Shown here in pieces: positions 49,846 through 59,891 of a stretch of DNA of 64,000 nucleotides. The notes beneath the pieces are model-generated. The model made no database searches and was not told the DNA's origin. It was given only the letters and a program-made list of their open reading frames with translations. This DNA comes from an uncultured Clostridium sp. (GTDB taxonomy: Bacteria; Bacillota; Clostridia; TANB77; CAG-508), in NCBI GenBank assembly GCA_947569365.1, contig CANOSM010000005.1, forward strand, positions 1-64,000, read 5' to 3'. The position numbers and the translations under genes are program-made. The stretch's first letter is position 1, and every line of letters begins with the position of its first letter.

Positions 49846-52338
49846 GTGGGGAGAAAAAAAGGTAGTAAAAATAAGTCTACAGAAACAAAAAATAAAAAAA
49901 ATAATTCAAACAATAAAACAAAAAGACGTTCATCAATAAATATTGATACAGTAGTAATTTCACTTATAATTCTAAGTATATTATCTGCTGTATTAATATA
50001 TTCAAATGCAGGAACACTTGGAAAAATACTAAGTCCAGTCTTTGGAGGACTAATGGGAATTATTAAATATATAATACCACCAGGAATTTTTGCTATAGGG
50101 ATACATATGATGAGAGATGATAATGACTATCTATTTTCAAAAATTGCACAATTTGTCATACTAGTATTTTCAATTACATCAATATTACATATATCTCAAT
50201 TTTCTAATATGGAAATTTCTAGTAATGCAACTTTTGGAGAAGTTGTATCAGCAGCATATGAATTAGGAGTTTCAAACCATGGTGGTGGTGCTATAGGAGC
50301 CATTGTAGGAGAACCACTTACTAAACTTTTAAGTAATGTTGGTGCAACAATAATATCTATTGGATTTGCTATAATTTCATTAGTATTATTACTAGAAATA
50401 AAACCAATTGAAATCCTATTAGATTATATGGATAGAAGAGAAGAAAGAATAGAATCTCTAGCTGATGAAAAAGAACAAATTAGAGAAAGAAGAGAAGAGA
50501 GAAGAAATAATAGAAGAGAACAAAAGTCTACTTCTAGAAGAAAAGAAGATAGTAGAGATGATTATGAATCAAAAGAAGAATTTAAACAAAATCAAATGGA
50601 GATAATGCCAGATGAAATAATAATAAACCATTTTGATGATAATAAACAAAAAGAAATTCCTGAAAAGAAGGAAAAGAAATCTTTTGGATTATTTAATAAA
50701 AAGAAAAATCAAGAAGATCCAGAAGAACTTGAAGATATGTTTACAAAAAATAGTAATGTACAAAATATAAAAGATACAAATGATATGTTTAAAGAAGAAG
50801 AGAAAGAAAAACAAGATAATACAAAAGCAGTACTTCAACTTGAGCATACAATGACAGTTGAAGATGAAGTATATGAATATCCACCAGTAAATCTTTTATC
50901 AAAAGGTGATAAAAAGATTTCAAAAGGAGGTGCAAAAGCTCTTACAGATATAGCAACAAAACTTCAAAAAACTTTATATAGTTTTGGAGTATCTGCAAAG
51001 GTAGAAAATGTTTCAGTAGGACCTGCTATTACAAGATATGAACTAAAGCCTGCAGAAGGCGTTAGAGTAAATAAAATTGCAAATTTAGCTGATGATATTG
51101 CACTTAATTTAGCAGCAGAAACAATAAGAATCGAAGCTCCAATTCCGGGAAAACAAGCAGTTGGAATAGAAGTACCAAATAAAGAAAAAGATATGGTACA
51201 TTTAAGAGAAGTAATAGAAAGCACTGAATTTGAGAATAACAAATCAAAATTAAGTGTTGCACTTGGAAAAGATGTTGCAGGACAAAATATAATTGCAGAT
51301 ATTGCAAAAATGCCCCATGTATTAATAGCTGGTTCAACAGGTTCTGGTAAAAGTGTATGTATAAATACTATTATTACAAGTTTTATATATAATGCAAAGC
51401 CAAGTGAAGTAAAACTTGTTATGGTTGATCCAAAAGTAGTTGAATTATCAGTATATAATGGAATACCACATCTATTAATCCCAGTAGTTACGGATCCAAA
51501 AAAAGCAGCTGGAGCATTAGCATGGGCAGTACAAGAAATGGATAAAAGATATAATCTATTTGCTGAAAAAGGAGTAAGAGATTTAAAGGGATATAATGCA
51601 GCACTTGAAAGAGAAAATCTAGAAGGAAAGCTTCCACAAATAGTAATTATAGTAGACGAGCTTGCTGATCTAATGATGGTTGCTGCAAAAGACGTTGAAG
51701 ATTCTATATGTAGATTAGCACAAAAAGCAAGAGCTGCAGGAATGCATTTAGTAATAGCTACACAAAGACCATCTGTTGATGTTATAACAGGTTTAATTAA
51801 AGCAAATGTTCCATCAAGAATAGCATTTGCTGTATCATCACAAATAGATTCAAGAACTATACTTGATCAAGTAGGAGCTGAAAAACTTTTAGGAAAAGGA
51901 GATATGTTATTTTTCCCATCTGGTGCTTCAAAACCTACAAGAGTTCAAGGGGCTTTTGTAACTGATGAAGAAGTTGAAAAGATTGTGGACTTTATAAAAG
52001 CAAATGGAACAGCTACATATAGTGAAGATATATTAGAATCAATAGAAAATAGTAATAAATCAGATAAAGATATAGAAGATGAAAATTCAGAAGATGATTC
52101 AGATCCATTTTTACCAGAAGCCATAGAATCAGTTATAGAAATTGGAACAGCATCAGCATCACTAATTCAAAGAAAATTTAAAGTAGGATATGCAAGAGCA
52201 GCTAGAATAATTGATCAAATGGAAGCAAGAGGAATTATTTCTGGATATCAGGGAAGTAAACCAAGAGAAGTACTTATGTCAAAAGAGAGATGGGAAGAAT
52301 TAAAAATGACTTCAAGTACACAAACTAATGAAGAATAA
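49846..52338 (+). CDS. ftsK: DNA translocase FtsK/SpoIIIE
   Basis: Septal DNA pump that clears or packs the chromosome at division and sporulation. 830 residues starting at GTG 49846 behind TAGGAGGA. Four N-terminal membrane helices (about residues 30-180) precede a charged linker. The RecA-like motor has LIAGSTGSGKSVCINTII (Walker A) and IVIIVDELADLMM (Walker B). The C-terminal gamma winged helix that reads KOPS/SRS sequences (SASLIQRKFKVGYARAARII) is present. Confidence 0.96.
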   Translation: MGRKKGSKNKSTETKNKKNNSNNKTKRRSSINIDTVVISLIILSILSAVLIYSNAGTLGKILSPVFGGLMGIIKYIIPPGIFAIGIHMMRDDNDYLFSKIAQFVILVFSITSILHISQFSNMEISSNATFGEVVSAAYELGVSNHGGGAIGAIVGEPLTKLLSNVGATIISIGFAIISLVLLLEIKPIEILLDYMDRREERIESLADEKEQIRERREERRNNRREQKSTSRRKEDSRDDYESKEEFKQNQMEIMPDEIIINHFDDNKQKEIPEKKEKKSFGLFNKKKNQEDPEELEDMFTKNSNVQNIKDTNDMFKEEEKEKQDNTKAVLQLEHTMTVEDEVYEYPPVNLLSKGDKKISKGGAKALTDIATKLQKTLYSFGVSAKVENVSVGPAITRYELKPAEGVRVNKIANLADDIALNLAAETIRIEAPIPGKQAVGIEVPNKEKDMVHLREVIESTEFENNKSKLSVALGKDVAGQNIIADIAKMPHVLIAGSTGSGKSVCINTIITSFIYNAKPSEVKLVMVDPKVVELSVYNGIPHLLIPVVTDPKKAAGALAWAVQEMDKRYNLFAEKGVRDLKGYNAALERENLEGKLPQIVIIVDELADLMMVAAKDVEDSICRLAQKARAAGMHLVIATQRPSVDVITGLIKANVPSRIAFAVSSQIDSRTILDQVGAEKLLGKGDMLFFPSGASKPTRVQGAFVTDEEVEKIVDFIKANGTATYSEDILESIENSNKSDKDIEDENSEDDSDPFLPEAIESVIEIGTASASLIQRKFKVGYARAARIIDQMEARGIISGYQGSKPREVLMSKERWEELKMTSSTQTNEE

Positions 52339-52365
52339 TAAAAGAAAGAGAGAAAATTTTTTATA

Positions 52366-53934
52366 ATGAAATCTAAATTTTTTTCTAAATTAAAAGATTA
52401 CAATTATATAATGGATCAATTATTAGAAAAAAAGAACTTTGAAGAAGATGTGAAAAATCTTCTTTTAAGTATGGTCTATAAAATTGAAACATCTTATAAT
52501 GATTATTCAAAAATTAAAAGAAATAATCTAAGCCAAAATGAGTTTATAGATAATATTATAATAAAAACACTAAAAGAGCATTGTGGATATATATATTTAG
52601 TAGATCCAAAAAATGGTGAGAAAGATATTTTAGAGAAGCAAAATGTAATTGCAATGACAAATGAAGTTGAAAAAAAGATATATGCATATCCAACAGAAAT
52701 TGCTTTATTATATGGAATAAGTGATATAAAGCCAAAGTTCTTTTTTATAGGAAATAAGTATAATTATATAAAACAGCCATTTCAAGAAATGCTTATAGAA
52801 GGTACAAATTTAAATAATACAGAAGTAATAAGGAACTTTAATGGATGGTCTTGGAATGTAGAAGTAGATAGCAGAATTAATAATATATATAATTGTTTAT
52901 ATCAGACACTATCACTTCTTTTTGGACATACTTTTTTAGATTTCTGGGAAAATGATTTTTCAGGAAAGAAAGATTATATTTCAGAAATGAGAAAAAGAAT
53001 GGAAGAAGGATATTCTAAAAATATATCAGATAGCTTTTATATAGCATTTTGTAATGTATTAATATTAAATACGAGAAAATCAGAACAAATGAAACAGAAA
53101 AGAACATTACAACTACTATTAAAAGAGTATAAAGAAATGAAAGATAAAAATAAATATATATATACAATATCAAAAGAAAAAAAGGTACTTGAAACTCAAA
53201 TAAAAAATATAGAAGATACTTTAGAAAATAAAGATTTACTATTAAAAGAGTATAATGTTAGAAATTTAAAATTATCAAAAAATAAGAAAATCTTTAATGT
53301 AAGTGAATTAACAGAAATACTAGAGAAAGAAAAAAAAGAAAAAGAAAAATTGATGACAAGATTAACAGAACTTACAAAGCCATCAGTATATAATAAAAAC
53401 AAACATGATATAGAAGAGAAAATAGAAATATTAAAACCTTTAGCAGAAGATAATGTAGATATATATAAATATTTAGTAAATATGCAAAAAAAGTTTTTAA
53501 CATGTGTTTCAAAAGAGATAGAAGATATAGAAAAAAAGGAAGATTTTATAGATCTTGTATATACTATTAGATACTATAGAAATATACATTTAACATCTGA
53601 TAAAATGATAAAAGAAATACCAGAACTTAATAATTCTTTAAATAAAATTGCTTGTAAGTTAGTAACATTAATGTGCCAAAAAGGGATTTTTCATATTTTT
53701 TGCAAAGATATAGCAATGAATTATAAGATAATTTTACAAGCACTTAATTCATCAATTGTTGATATTGATGATATTGATATTTGTTTGAAAATAGAAAATA
53801 CCGAATCTTGTAAATTAATTATAGAGATTTATGATAATGATGCAATTGATAGTACTTTAGAAATAGATTATCAATTAGATAAAAAAGATTTAAGCGTTAG
53901 GCAGAAAAAACATATACCACTTGTTAATTTTTAA
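52366..53934 (+). CDS. Large cytoplasmic protein of unknown function
   Basis: 522 residues, not recognised. No signal peptide or membrane segment. The first 250 residues are mixed alpha/beta; residues about 260-340 form a coiled coil (KKVLETQIKNIEDTLENKDL, ILEKEKKEKEKLMTRLTEL). The rest is helical and ends in a small beta-rich part. No nucleotide-binding or catalytic motif stands out. It lies 27 bp after ftsK and 19 bp before the hydrolase gene, so it is probably part of the same transcript. Confidence 0.6.
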   Translation: MKSKFFSKLKDYNYIMDQLLEKKNFEEDVKNLLLSMVYKIETSYNDYSKIKRNNLSQNEFIDNIIIKTLKEHCGYIYLVDPKNGEKDILEKQNVIAMTNEVEKKIYAYPTEIALLYGISDIKPKFFFIGNKYNYIKQPFQEMLIEGTNLNNTEVIRNFNGWSWNVEVDSRINNIYNCLYQTLSLLFGHTFLDFWENDFSGKKDYISEMRKRMEEGYSKNISDSFYIAFCNVLILNTRKSEQMKQKRTLQLLLKEYKEMKDKNKYIYTISKEKKVLETQIKNIEDTLENKDLLLKEYNVRNLKLSKNKKIFNVSELTEILEKEKKEKEKLMTRLTELTKPSVYNKNKHDIEEKIEILKPLAEDNVDIYKYLVNMQKKFLTCVSKEIEDIEKKEDFIDLVYTIRYYRNIHLTSDKMIKEIPELNNSLNKIACKLVTLMCQKGIFHIFCKDIAMNYKIILQALNSSIVDIDDIDICLKIENTESCKLIIEIYDNDAIDSTLEIDYQLDKKDLSVRQKKHIPLVNF

Positions 53935-53953
53935 ATTGGAGGAAATATAATAT

Positions 53954-55610
53954 ATGAATATTACTTTTTTAGGAGCAACAGAGACTGTTACAGGATCAAA
54001 TTTTTTAATAGAAGCAGCAGGAAAAAAGTTTTTAGTAGATTGTGGATTATATCAAGGAAAAGCCACAGAAGAATTACAAAACTCAGAAGATTTCTTATAT
54101 AACCCAGAAGAAATAGATTTTATGTTATTAACTCATGCACATATTGATCACTCTGGTAGAATACCGAAGTTATATAATGATGGATTTAGAAATAAAATTT
54201 ATTGTACACATGCAACAAAAGATTTATGTGCAATAATGCTCCCAGATAGTGGACATATTCAAGAAAGTGAAGTCGAGTGGAAAAATAAAAAGAGACTAAG
54301 AGCAGGAGAAGAACCAATACCGCCATTATATACAGTAGAAGATGCAGAAAAGTGTATGGAAGTATTTTATTCAGTGGGATATGACGAAATAGTAGATATT
54401 GATGAAAACATACAAGTTAGATTTAATGATGCAGGACATATGCTTCGGATCAAGTATAATAGAAGTTTGGGTTACAGAAAAAGGGAAGACTCAAAAGATT
54501 GTATTTACAGGGGATCTTGGAAATAATGATATTCCATTACTAGACTCACCAACTATGATAGATACAGCAGATTTTCTAGTTATGGAATCAACGTATGGAA
54601 ATAGATTACATTTGAGAAATGATGATAAGGCTTCTCTATTTTTAGATATAGTTTCGGAGACATTAGATAAAGGTGGAAGAGTAATAATACCTTCTTTTGC
54701 TGTTGGAAGAACACAAGAGATTTTATATGAAATTGATAAACTAAAAGATGAACATGTAAATGATGAAGTATTTAAAAGAAAATATAAAACACTTATGAAA
54801 GTTCCTGTATATGTAGATAGTCCACTTGCAATATCTGCTACAGAAGTATTTAAGAAAAATACAGGATTGTTTGAAGAAGAAATACAAAATAAACTAAAAC
54901 TTGGAGATCATCCACTTGAATTTCCTGGGCTTAAATTCACTCCTACACCAGATGAATCAAGAGCTTTAAATGAGAGCTTTGATCCAGCAATTATAATATC
55001 TGCAAGTGGAATGTGTGATATAGGAAGAATAAAACACCATCTAAAACATAATTTATGGAATCCAAATAATACTATATTATTTGTTGGATATCAAGCTCCA
55101 GGAACTTTAGGAAGAACTATTGTAGATGGAGCAGAAAAAGTAAGAATATTTGGTGAAGAGATTTCAGTTAATGCAAGAATTGAATATATTGAAGGATATT
55201 CAGGACATGCTGACCAAGAATGGCTTTTAAATTTTATATATTCATTTATACAAAAACCAAAACATATATTTTTAGTACATGGAGAGCCAGAAGGACAAGC
55301 TGTTTTAAAAGATAAAATTATAAAAACTGCAAATATACCAGTAACAATTCCAAAGTTTGGAGAGAAATATGATATTAGAGATATACCATTATTAGAAGAT
55401 AAGTTAGAAATCAGTAAGAAACTAGAGATTAAACAACTTAGAACAGATATATTAAATGAAATTGATAAATTAAGAGATGAAGTCCAAGATGCTACAAATA
55501 TAAATAGAATAAAAGAAAATTCTAAAGAACAATCAGAAAGAGAAATTACTGATCTTACAAATAGAGTAGAAGAATTAAAACAAATGATAAAAAAGGTTTT
55601 AGGAGAATAA
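53954..55610 (+). CDS. Beta-CASP metallo-beta-lactamase RNase-like protein, read through a +1 frameshift at CGG
   Basis: Predicted RNA-processing hydrolase of the MBL/beta-CASP group (CPSF73-like, RNA specificity domain), reconstructed length 551. The zero frame carries the metal motif LLTHAHIDHSGRIP and NDAGHML, then CGG at 54446-54448, and stops at 54524-54526. Skipping C54446 gives DAGHML-Gly-SSIIEVW, the DAGHxLGS motif of the family. It then runs through KIVFTGDLGN, the beta-CASP SFAVGRTQEILYEI and ASGMCDIGRIKHHLKHNL, and GYSGHADQEWLL. Its C-terminus is a coiled coil. Both halves are needed for the active site. Confidence 0.9.
54443..54451 (+). other. Putative +1 frameshift site CTT-CGG-A in the beta-CASP gene
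   Basis: The zero frame is CTT CGG ATC; the +1 frame is CTT (C) GGA TCA, Leu-Gly-Ser. The family motif DAGHxLGS fixes both the position and the residue. CTT before the shift resembles CUU in the Ty1 and prfB +1 sites. The zero frame continues 25 codons before a stop. Confidence 0.85.
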
Positions 55611-55639
55611 CAAAAGAAAAAGAATTAGGGAGAATATAT

Positions 55640-57541
55640 ATGGAACAAAAATATTATAATGATGCAATAATTGGTAATAAAAATATGGTAGTAAGTTTTT
55701 CAAAAAAAGGAGAACTACTTAGACTATTTCATAAAGCACCAGATTATAAGCAATTTTTTGAAACATTTCACACTGGTGTAAAGGTAAATGATTCAGCAAT
55801 AATTTATCTGCATGATGATGTAAATAATGTATATAAACAATATTATGAAAAGGATACTAATATCTTAATAACAGAAATATTAAATACTTATTTTAATTTA
55901 AATATCATACAAACGGACTTTGTTATGATAAAAGAAAATGTTCTTGTAAAGAAATATAAATTTATAAATAATAGTAGCATAGATATGGATTTAAACTTTT
56001 TAGTATATTCAAAAGTCTTTTCAAATGTAAATAATGATACAAGTGGGTATATTAAAAATGATACCATGCTTCAATATAATCATGATTTTACAGTATGTAC
56101 TTTTTCTAAAGATAAAATTTCATCACATCAAATTAATGATGTATCAGGAAATATATCTAGTGGAGTGATAGGAAGTAAAGATTATATAGGAATGTCAAGA
56201 GATTCTGGAATAAGCTACAATTTAGGATTCTTAAAACCAGGAGAAGAAAAAGAAATTTGCATATATATTTATATTAATGATAATAATGAAATTTGCTTAC
56301 TTAATAATTTAGATAATGAATTAAATAGAATAAGAAAGTTAGGCATAGAAAAAGAACTAGAAGATGTAAGAAAGTATTGGAAGAAATATTTAAAGGATCA
56401 TAAAAAAATTATATTAAAAAATAGTGAAGCAAATGATAAAATAGAAAAAATTTATAATAGAACAATATTACTTATGCCATTGCTAGTAAATAAAGAAACA
56501 GGAGGAATATCTGCAGGAGTAGAAGTTGATGAATATAAATCAATGTGCGGAAGATATTTATATTGCTGGCTTCGAGATGCAGTATATATTACAGAAGCAT
56601 TAGATATTCTTAAAATGGAAGATATAACAAATAAATTTTACAAAAAATTTTGTAAAATGACACAAAGTAAAAATGGAATGTGGGAACAAAGATTTTTTAC
56701 AGATGGAAGACTTGCACCAGCTTGGGGATATCAAATTGATGAAACTGCAAGTGTAATTTATGGAGTTTATAGACATTATATATATACAAAAGATAAAGAA
56801 TTTTTAAAATCTACTTTAAAAATGTGCGAAGATGCAGTAAAGTTTTTAGAAAAATATGTAGATGATATAATAAATGAAAAATATAAGATGCCTAAAAGTT
56901 ATGATTTATGGGAAAATCATGAAGGAGTATTTTTATATTCTATGTCTGCTATATATGGTGCATATATAGCTAAAATAGAAATAAATAAAGAAGTTGAAGA
57001 GTTATTTGTAAATAATAGACTAAAAATAGAGCAGATAAAGAAAGAAAGTGAGATATTACAAAAAAGAGTAATAGAACTAAAAGAGTTTATTACTAAAAGA
57101 TTTTTTAATGAAGAAAAACAGACGTATGTAAGAAGTCTAGAAGAAGATAGACTAGATATAAGTATAGTTGGTGCTATAACTACATTTAATGTATTTAGTC
57201 CAAAGGAAAAGAAAATATTAAATACAATAGAAAAAATAAATATGACACTTAGAACATATACAGGTGGATATATTAGATATGAAAATGATACATATATGAA
57301 TGGATATAATCCATGGCCTATTGCAAGTCTTTGGATGGCAAGTTATTATTTAGATTTAGGTGATAATAAAAAAGCAATGGAATGTTTTGATTTTGTACTA
57401 AATACTTGTAATGAATATGGTCTTTTAGGTGAACAAGTAGATAATCAAACAATGAAACCAATGTGGGTTATTGGACTTACATGGTCACATGCAATGTTTG
57501 TAAATATTTTAAATAAACTAGCAAATAAAGGATTAATTTAA
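55640..57541 (+). CDS. GH15-family glycoside hydrolase (glucoamylase/trehalase-like)
   Basis: 633 residues with no signal peptide, so probably cytoplasmic. The N-terminal beta-sandwich (about 1-240) precedes an (alpha/alpha)6 barrel. The active-site region SMCGRYLYCWLRDAVYITEA and MWEQRFFTDGRLAPAWGYQI are typical of GH15. KSYDLWENHEGVFLYSMSAI and GGYIRYENDTY mark later barrel helices. It may degrade glycogen, maltodextrin or trehalose; the substrate cannot be told. It lies 29 bp after the beta-CASP gene. Confidence 0.88.
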   Translation: MEQKYYNDAIIGNKNMVVSFSKKGELLRLFHKAPDYKQFFETFHTGVKVNDSAIIYLHDDVNNVYKQYYEKDTNILITEILNTYFNLNIIQTDFVMIKENVLVKKYKFINNSSIDMDLNFLVYSKVFSNVNNDTSGYIKNDTMLQYNHDFTVCTFSKDKISSHQINDVSGNISSGVIGSKDYIGMSRDSGISYNLGFLKPGEEKEICIYIYINDNNEICLLNNLDNELNRIRKLGIEKELEDVRKYWKKYLKDHKKIILKNSEANDKIEKIYNRTILLMPLLVNKETGGISAGVEVDEYKSMCGRYLYCWLRDAVYITEALDILKMEDITNKFYKKFCKMTQSKNGMWEQRFFTDGRLAPAWGYQIDETASVIYGVYRHYIYTKDKEFLKSTLKMCEDAVKFLEKYVDDIINEKYKMPKSYDLWENHEGVFLYSMSAIYGAYIAKIEINKEVEELFVNNRLKIEQIKKESEILQKRVIELKEFITKRFFNEEKQTYVRSLEEDRLDISIVGAITTFNVFSPKEKKILNTIEKINMTLRTYTGGYIRYENDTYMNGYNPWPIASLWMASYYLDLGDNKKAMECFDFVLNTCNEYGLLGEQVDNQTMKPMWVIGLTWSHAMFVNILNKLANKGLI

Positions 57542-57606
57542 AAATTATATATTAAAAGTAATTGATTATCATAAAATTTAATAATTAATTACTTCGAATC
57601 GTTAAC

Positions 57607-57640
57607 AAACCCCAGTGAGAAAATCTGGGGTTTTGATATT
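57607..57640 (+). terminator. Rho-independent terminator
   Basis: Stem AAACCCCAG / CTGGGGTTT with a T-rich tail, unusually GC-rich for this window. Confidence 0.9.
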
Positions 57641-57671
57641 TTTGATTAATTACAAAATTTTTTAAAAATTT

Positions 57672-57700
57672 TGTAACCTTTTGTTTTTATAGTTGTCTTA
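57672..57700 (+). promoter_or_regulatory. ECF-type promoter, probably autoregulated
   Basis: TGTAACC (57672-57678) with GTCTTA (57695-57700) about 16 bp further on matches the AAC / GTC-type boxes used by extracytoplasmic-function sigma factors. Its place just before an ECF sigma gene suggests positive autoregulation. Confidence 0.5.
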
Positions 57701-57727
57701 TTATAAAGGAGTATAAAAGGAGTATAT

Positions 57728-58220
57728 ATGAAAAAATTTGAAAAAATATATAGCGAATATTTTAAACTAGTATATAAATACTTATATTGTTTAACTCAAA
57801 ATACTGATATTTCTGAAGAATTAACTCAAGAAACTTTTTATAAAGCAATAGTTAAAATTAATACATTTAAAAAACAATCAAAATTATCTACATGGTTATG
57901 TCAAATAGCTAAAAATTTATGGTATAACGAATTAAAAAAGAATAAAAAAATTGATATAATAGATGATGATTTTTTTAAAACTATTGCATCTAATGAAAAT
58001 ATTGAGGATACTTTTATAAAAACAGAAGAACGTAAAGAATTATTTAATAAAATAAATTCTTTAGAACCTATGACACGAAAAGTTATGTTTCTTAGGATCT
58101 ATGGAGAGCTATCATTTAAAGAAATTGCTGCAATACTTCGGAAAAAATGAAAACTGGGCAAAAGTTATTTTCTGTCGAGGAAAAAATAAAATAAAGGAGA
58201 GTGATTGTTATGAGAAATGA
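57728..58220 (+). CDS. ECF-family RNA polymerase sigma factor, read through a +1 frameshift at CGG
   Basis: Alternative sigma factor, reconstructed length 163. Region 2 reads EELTQETFYKAIVKINTF and LSTWLCQIAKNLWYNEL. Region 4 begins TRKVMFLRIYGELSFKEIAA. The zero frame meets CGG at 58139-58141 and stops at TGA two codons later. Skipping C58139 gives IAAIL-Gly-KNENWAKVIFCRGKNKIKE, the normal region-4 helix-turn-helix, ending at 58220. The shift thus falls in the turn of the DNA-binding motif: without it the recognition helix is lost. The extended end overlaps the anti-sigma start by 11 bp, a typical coupled arrangement that supports the shifted reading. Confidence 0.85.
58136..58148 (+). other. 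Putative +1 frameshift site CTT-CGG-A in the ECF sigma gene
   Basis: The zero frame is CTT CGG AAA AAA TGA; the +1 frame is CTT (C) GGA AAA AAT GAA, Leu-Gly-Lys-Asn-Glu. It has the same CTT-CGG-A heptamer core as the beta-CASP site. Confidence 0.8.
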
Positions 58221-59166
58221 AAATGAATGCAATGTAATTAAAGATTTACTACCAAGTTATATTGATAACTTAACATCTATTGAAAGCAACGAACTTATTA
58301 ATAAACATTTAAAAGAATGTGATAGTTGTAAAAAATTTCTTAACAATATAAAGAATGAAGAAGTTAAAGAAGAAAAAGAAACAGAATTTCTTAAATTTGC
58401 AAAAAAATATAATAAAAAATTATTTAATTTGAGAATGATATTAATATTTATAATATTAATTGGATTTTCTATATTTACAATATCCACTGGTAGAAAAATG
58501 ATAATTATATCTAATTTATCAAATAAAGCTAAAAAATATGAAAGTTCAGACAATTATCATATGATATTATATAATAATGAAAAAGATAAACTTTATCAAC
58601 TTGAATTATATAAAATGGGAGATAAACTAAAAACAATAAGTATATGTATGCAAAATAATAAATTTGAAAAAATTGTAAGTATAGGACATAAAAATGTAGA
58701 AAAAAGTAAAGAAATACAAATGCAAGGACCAGATGACAATATCTATGATATGCATACTTATTACGATGAAATACCAGAACTTGGAAACAGAAAAATTGCT
58801 GTAATAGATAGTGATAAGGCAATAGCTAATAAGATACATAATGCGTTATATACAGATAATTTATGGGAATTATTTAAATTTGCAATAAACTCATCTGTAA
58901 AAAATACTACAATTTATGGAAAAGAGTTTTATCATATAACATGTGATGAAAGATTTTGCACAGAAGGATTGTATTTTGATAAAGAAACAGGCATATATAT
59001 GTCACAAAGAGCTGAAACAGGACAAGATAAAAAAATATTTGGACTATCAGAAACAATATATGAATTTAATACTGTAACTGAATCTGATTTTATTGAACCT
59101 GACATATCTGAATATGAATCTATGACTACCGAAGAATATTATAATATCCTTTATAATAATAAGTAA
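58210..59166 (+). CDS. Anti-sigma factor with zinc-finger-like N-terminus
   Basis: About 318 residues from ATG 58210; AAGGAG lies 11 bp upstream, while the alternative GTG at 58201 is too close. The N-terminal HLKECDSCKKFL (HxxxCxxC) matches the anti-sigma zinc-binding domain. One membrane helix (MILIFIILIGFSIFTIS, about residues 75-92) leads to an external domain of about 220 residues. It would hold the sigma factor at the membrane until an envelope signal is sensed. The start overlaps the end of the frameshifted sigma gene. Confidence 0.82.
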   Translation: MRNENECNVIKDLLPSYIDNLTSIESNELINKHLKECDSCKKFLNNIKNEEVKEEKETEFLKFAKKYNKKLFNLRMILIFIILIGFSIFTISTGRKMIIISNLSNKAKKYESSDNYHMILYNNEKDKLYQLELYKMGDKLKTISICMQNNKFEKIVSIGHKNVEKSKEIQMQGPDDNIYDMHTYYDEIPELGNRKIAVIDSDKAIANKIHNALYTDNLWELFKFAINSSVKNTTIYGKEFYHITCDERFCTEGLYFDKETGIYMSQRAETGQDKKIFGLSETIYEFNTVTESDFIEPDISEYESMTTEEYYNILYNNK

Positions 59167-59222
59167 AATAATATTTTATGATTTTTTAAAGAATTATTGA
59201 TGTTTTTCTATAATATTAAATC

Positions 59223-59275
59223 AAAAAGGTAACCAATTTTGGCAGTTTTACTTTCCAAATTTTGGTTACTTTTTT
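59223..59275. repeat. 53-bp palindromic repeat, copy 2 (after anti-sigma gene)
   Basis: Arms AGGTAACCAATTTTGG and CCAAATTTTGGTTACTTTT, followed by a T run. Homologous in reverse complement to 30015-30065. Could serve as terminator for the sigma/anti-sigma pair. Confidence 0.7.
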
Positions 59276-59328
59276 AAATACTGTCATATTTTTTCAAAAT
59301 TTTATCTTAGATATTTTTATTTCATATA

Positions 59329-59541
59329 TTATAATTCTTTTGATAATTCTTCTACTGTTAAAATATCTTTTGTTTTTTTATTATGTATTTTTATCTCAAA
59401 ACCACAGATTTCTGCAAATTTAACAATAGTTTCAAAGTCTGGTTGACTATTTTCTCGTTCATAACTTGAAATTGTGTTATCTGCAATTGATAGTTTATTT
59501 CCAATATCTTTTTGTGTGAAATTAGTATTTAATGTTCTCAT
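59329..59541 (-). CDS. Small XRE-family DNA-binding protein
   Basis: 70 residues. A helix-turn-helix of the Cro/C1 type (TQKDIGNKLSIADNTISSYE, RENSQPDFETIVKFAEICGF) occupies the first 50 residues, and a short tail (ILTVEELSKEL) follows. The first helix is shorter than usual, so the gene may be slightly truncated at the N-terminus, but an AGAGGTG site before the ATG supports this start. No target operator is evident. Its partner could be the similar small gene upstream on the same strand. Confidence 0.65.
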   Translation of the reverse strand: MRTLNTNFTQKDIGNKLSIADNTISSYERENSQPDFETIVKFAEICGFEIKIHNKKTKDILTVEELSKEL

Positions 59542-59630
59542 ATTTTACACCTCTAAAAAATTATTTCAGAAAAGTGGTATTTTATATTAGATATTGTATA
59601 ATTTATATACTATTAAGAAAAAATATTTTT

Positions 59631-59891
59631 TTATTCACAATTCACGATATTCGTGCAAAAAGATGAAATAAAAAAAGAATTATTAAAAACCTTCCAAAAA
59701 GCTAATACTTCATAGTCTCTTACTAGTCTTTTATTATGCTCAATTAAATATATGTCAGAATGATATAGATTTAATCTAAATAAATCTAATTTAGTACAAA
59801 GTTGTTCTTGATTATATCCTATCATAGTTCTATATTTTTTTATATTTTTACTAATTATGTTAGATTTTGAATGAAATTTCTTATCTCGCAT
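59631..59891 (-). CDS. Small XRE-like regulator, possibly degraded at the C-terminus
   Basis: 86 residues. NIISKNIKKYRTMIGYNQEQ, LCTKLDLF and YLIEHNKRLVRDYEVLAFWK resemble a known group of small clostridial XRE proteins. The last 20 residues (NNSFFISSFCTNIVNCE) look unlike the usual end (KVLNIS-type), so a late frameshift is possible. It lies about 90 bp upstream of the other XRE gene on the same strand. Confidence 0.5.
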   Translation of the reverse strand: MRDKKFHSKSNIISKNIKKYRTMIGYNQEQLCTKLDLFRLNLYHSDIYLIEHNKRLVRDYEVLAFWKVFNNSFFISSFCTNIVNCE

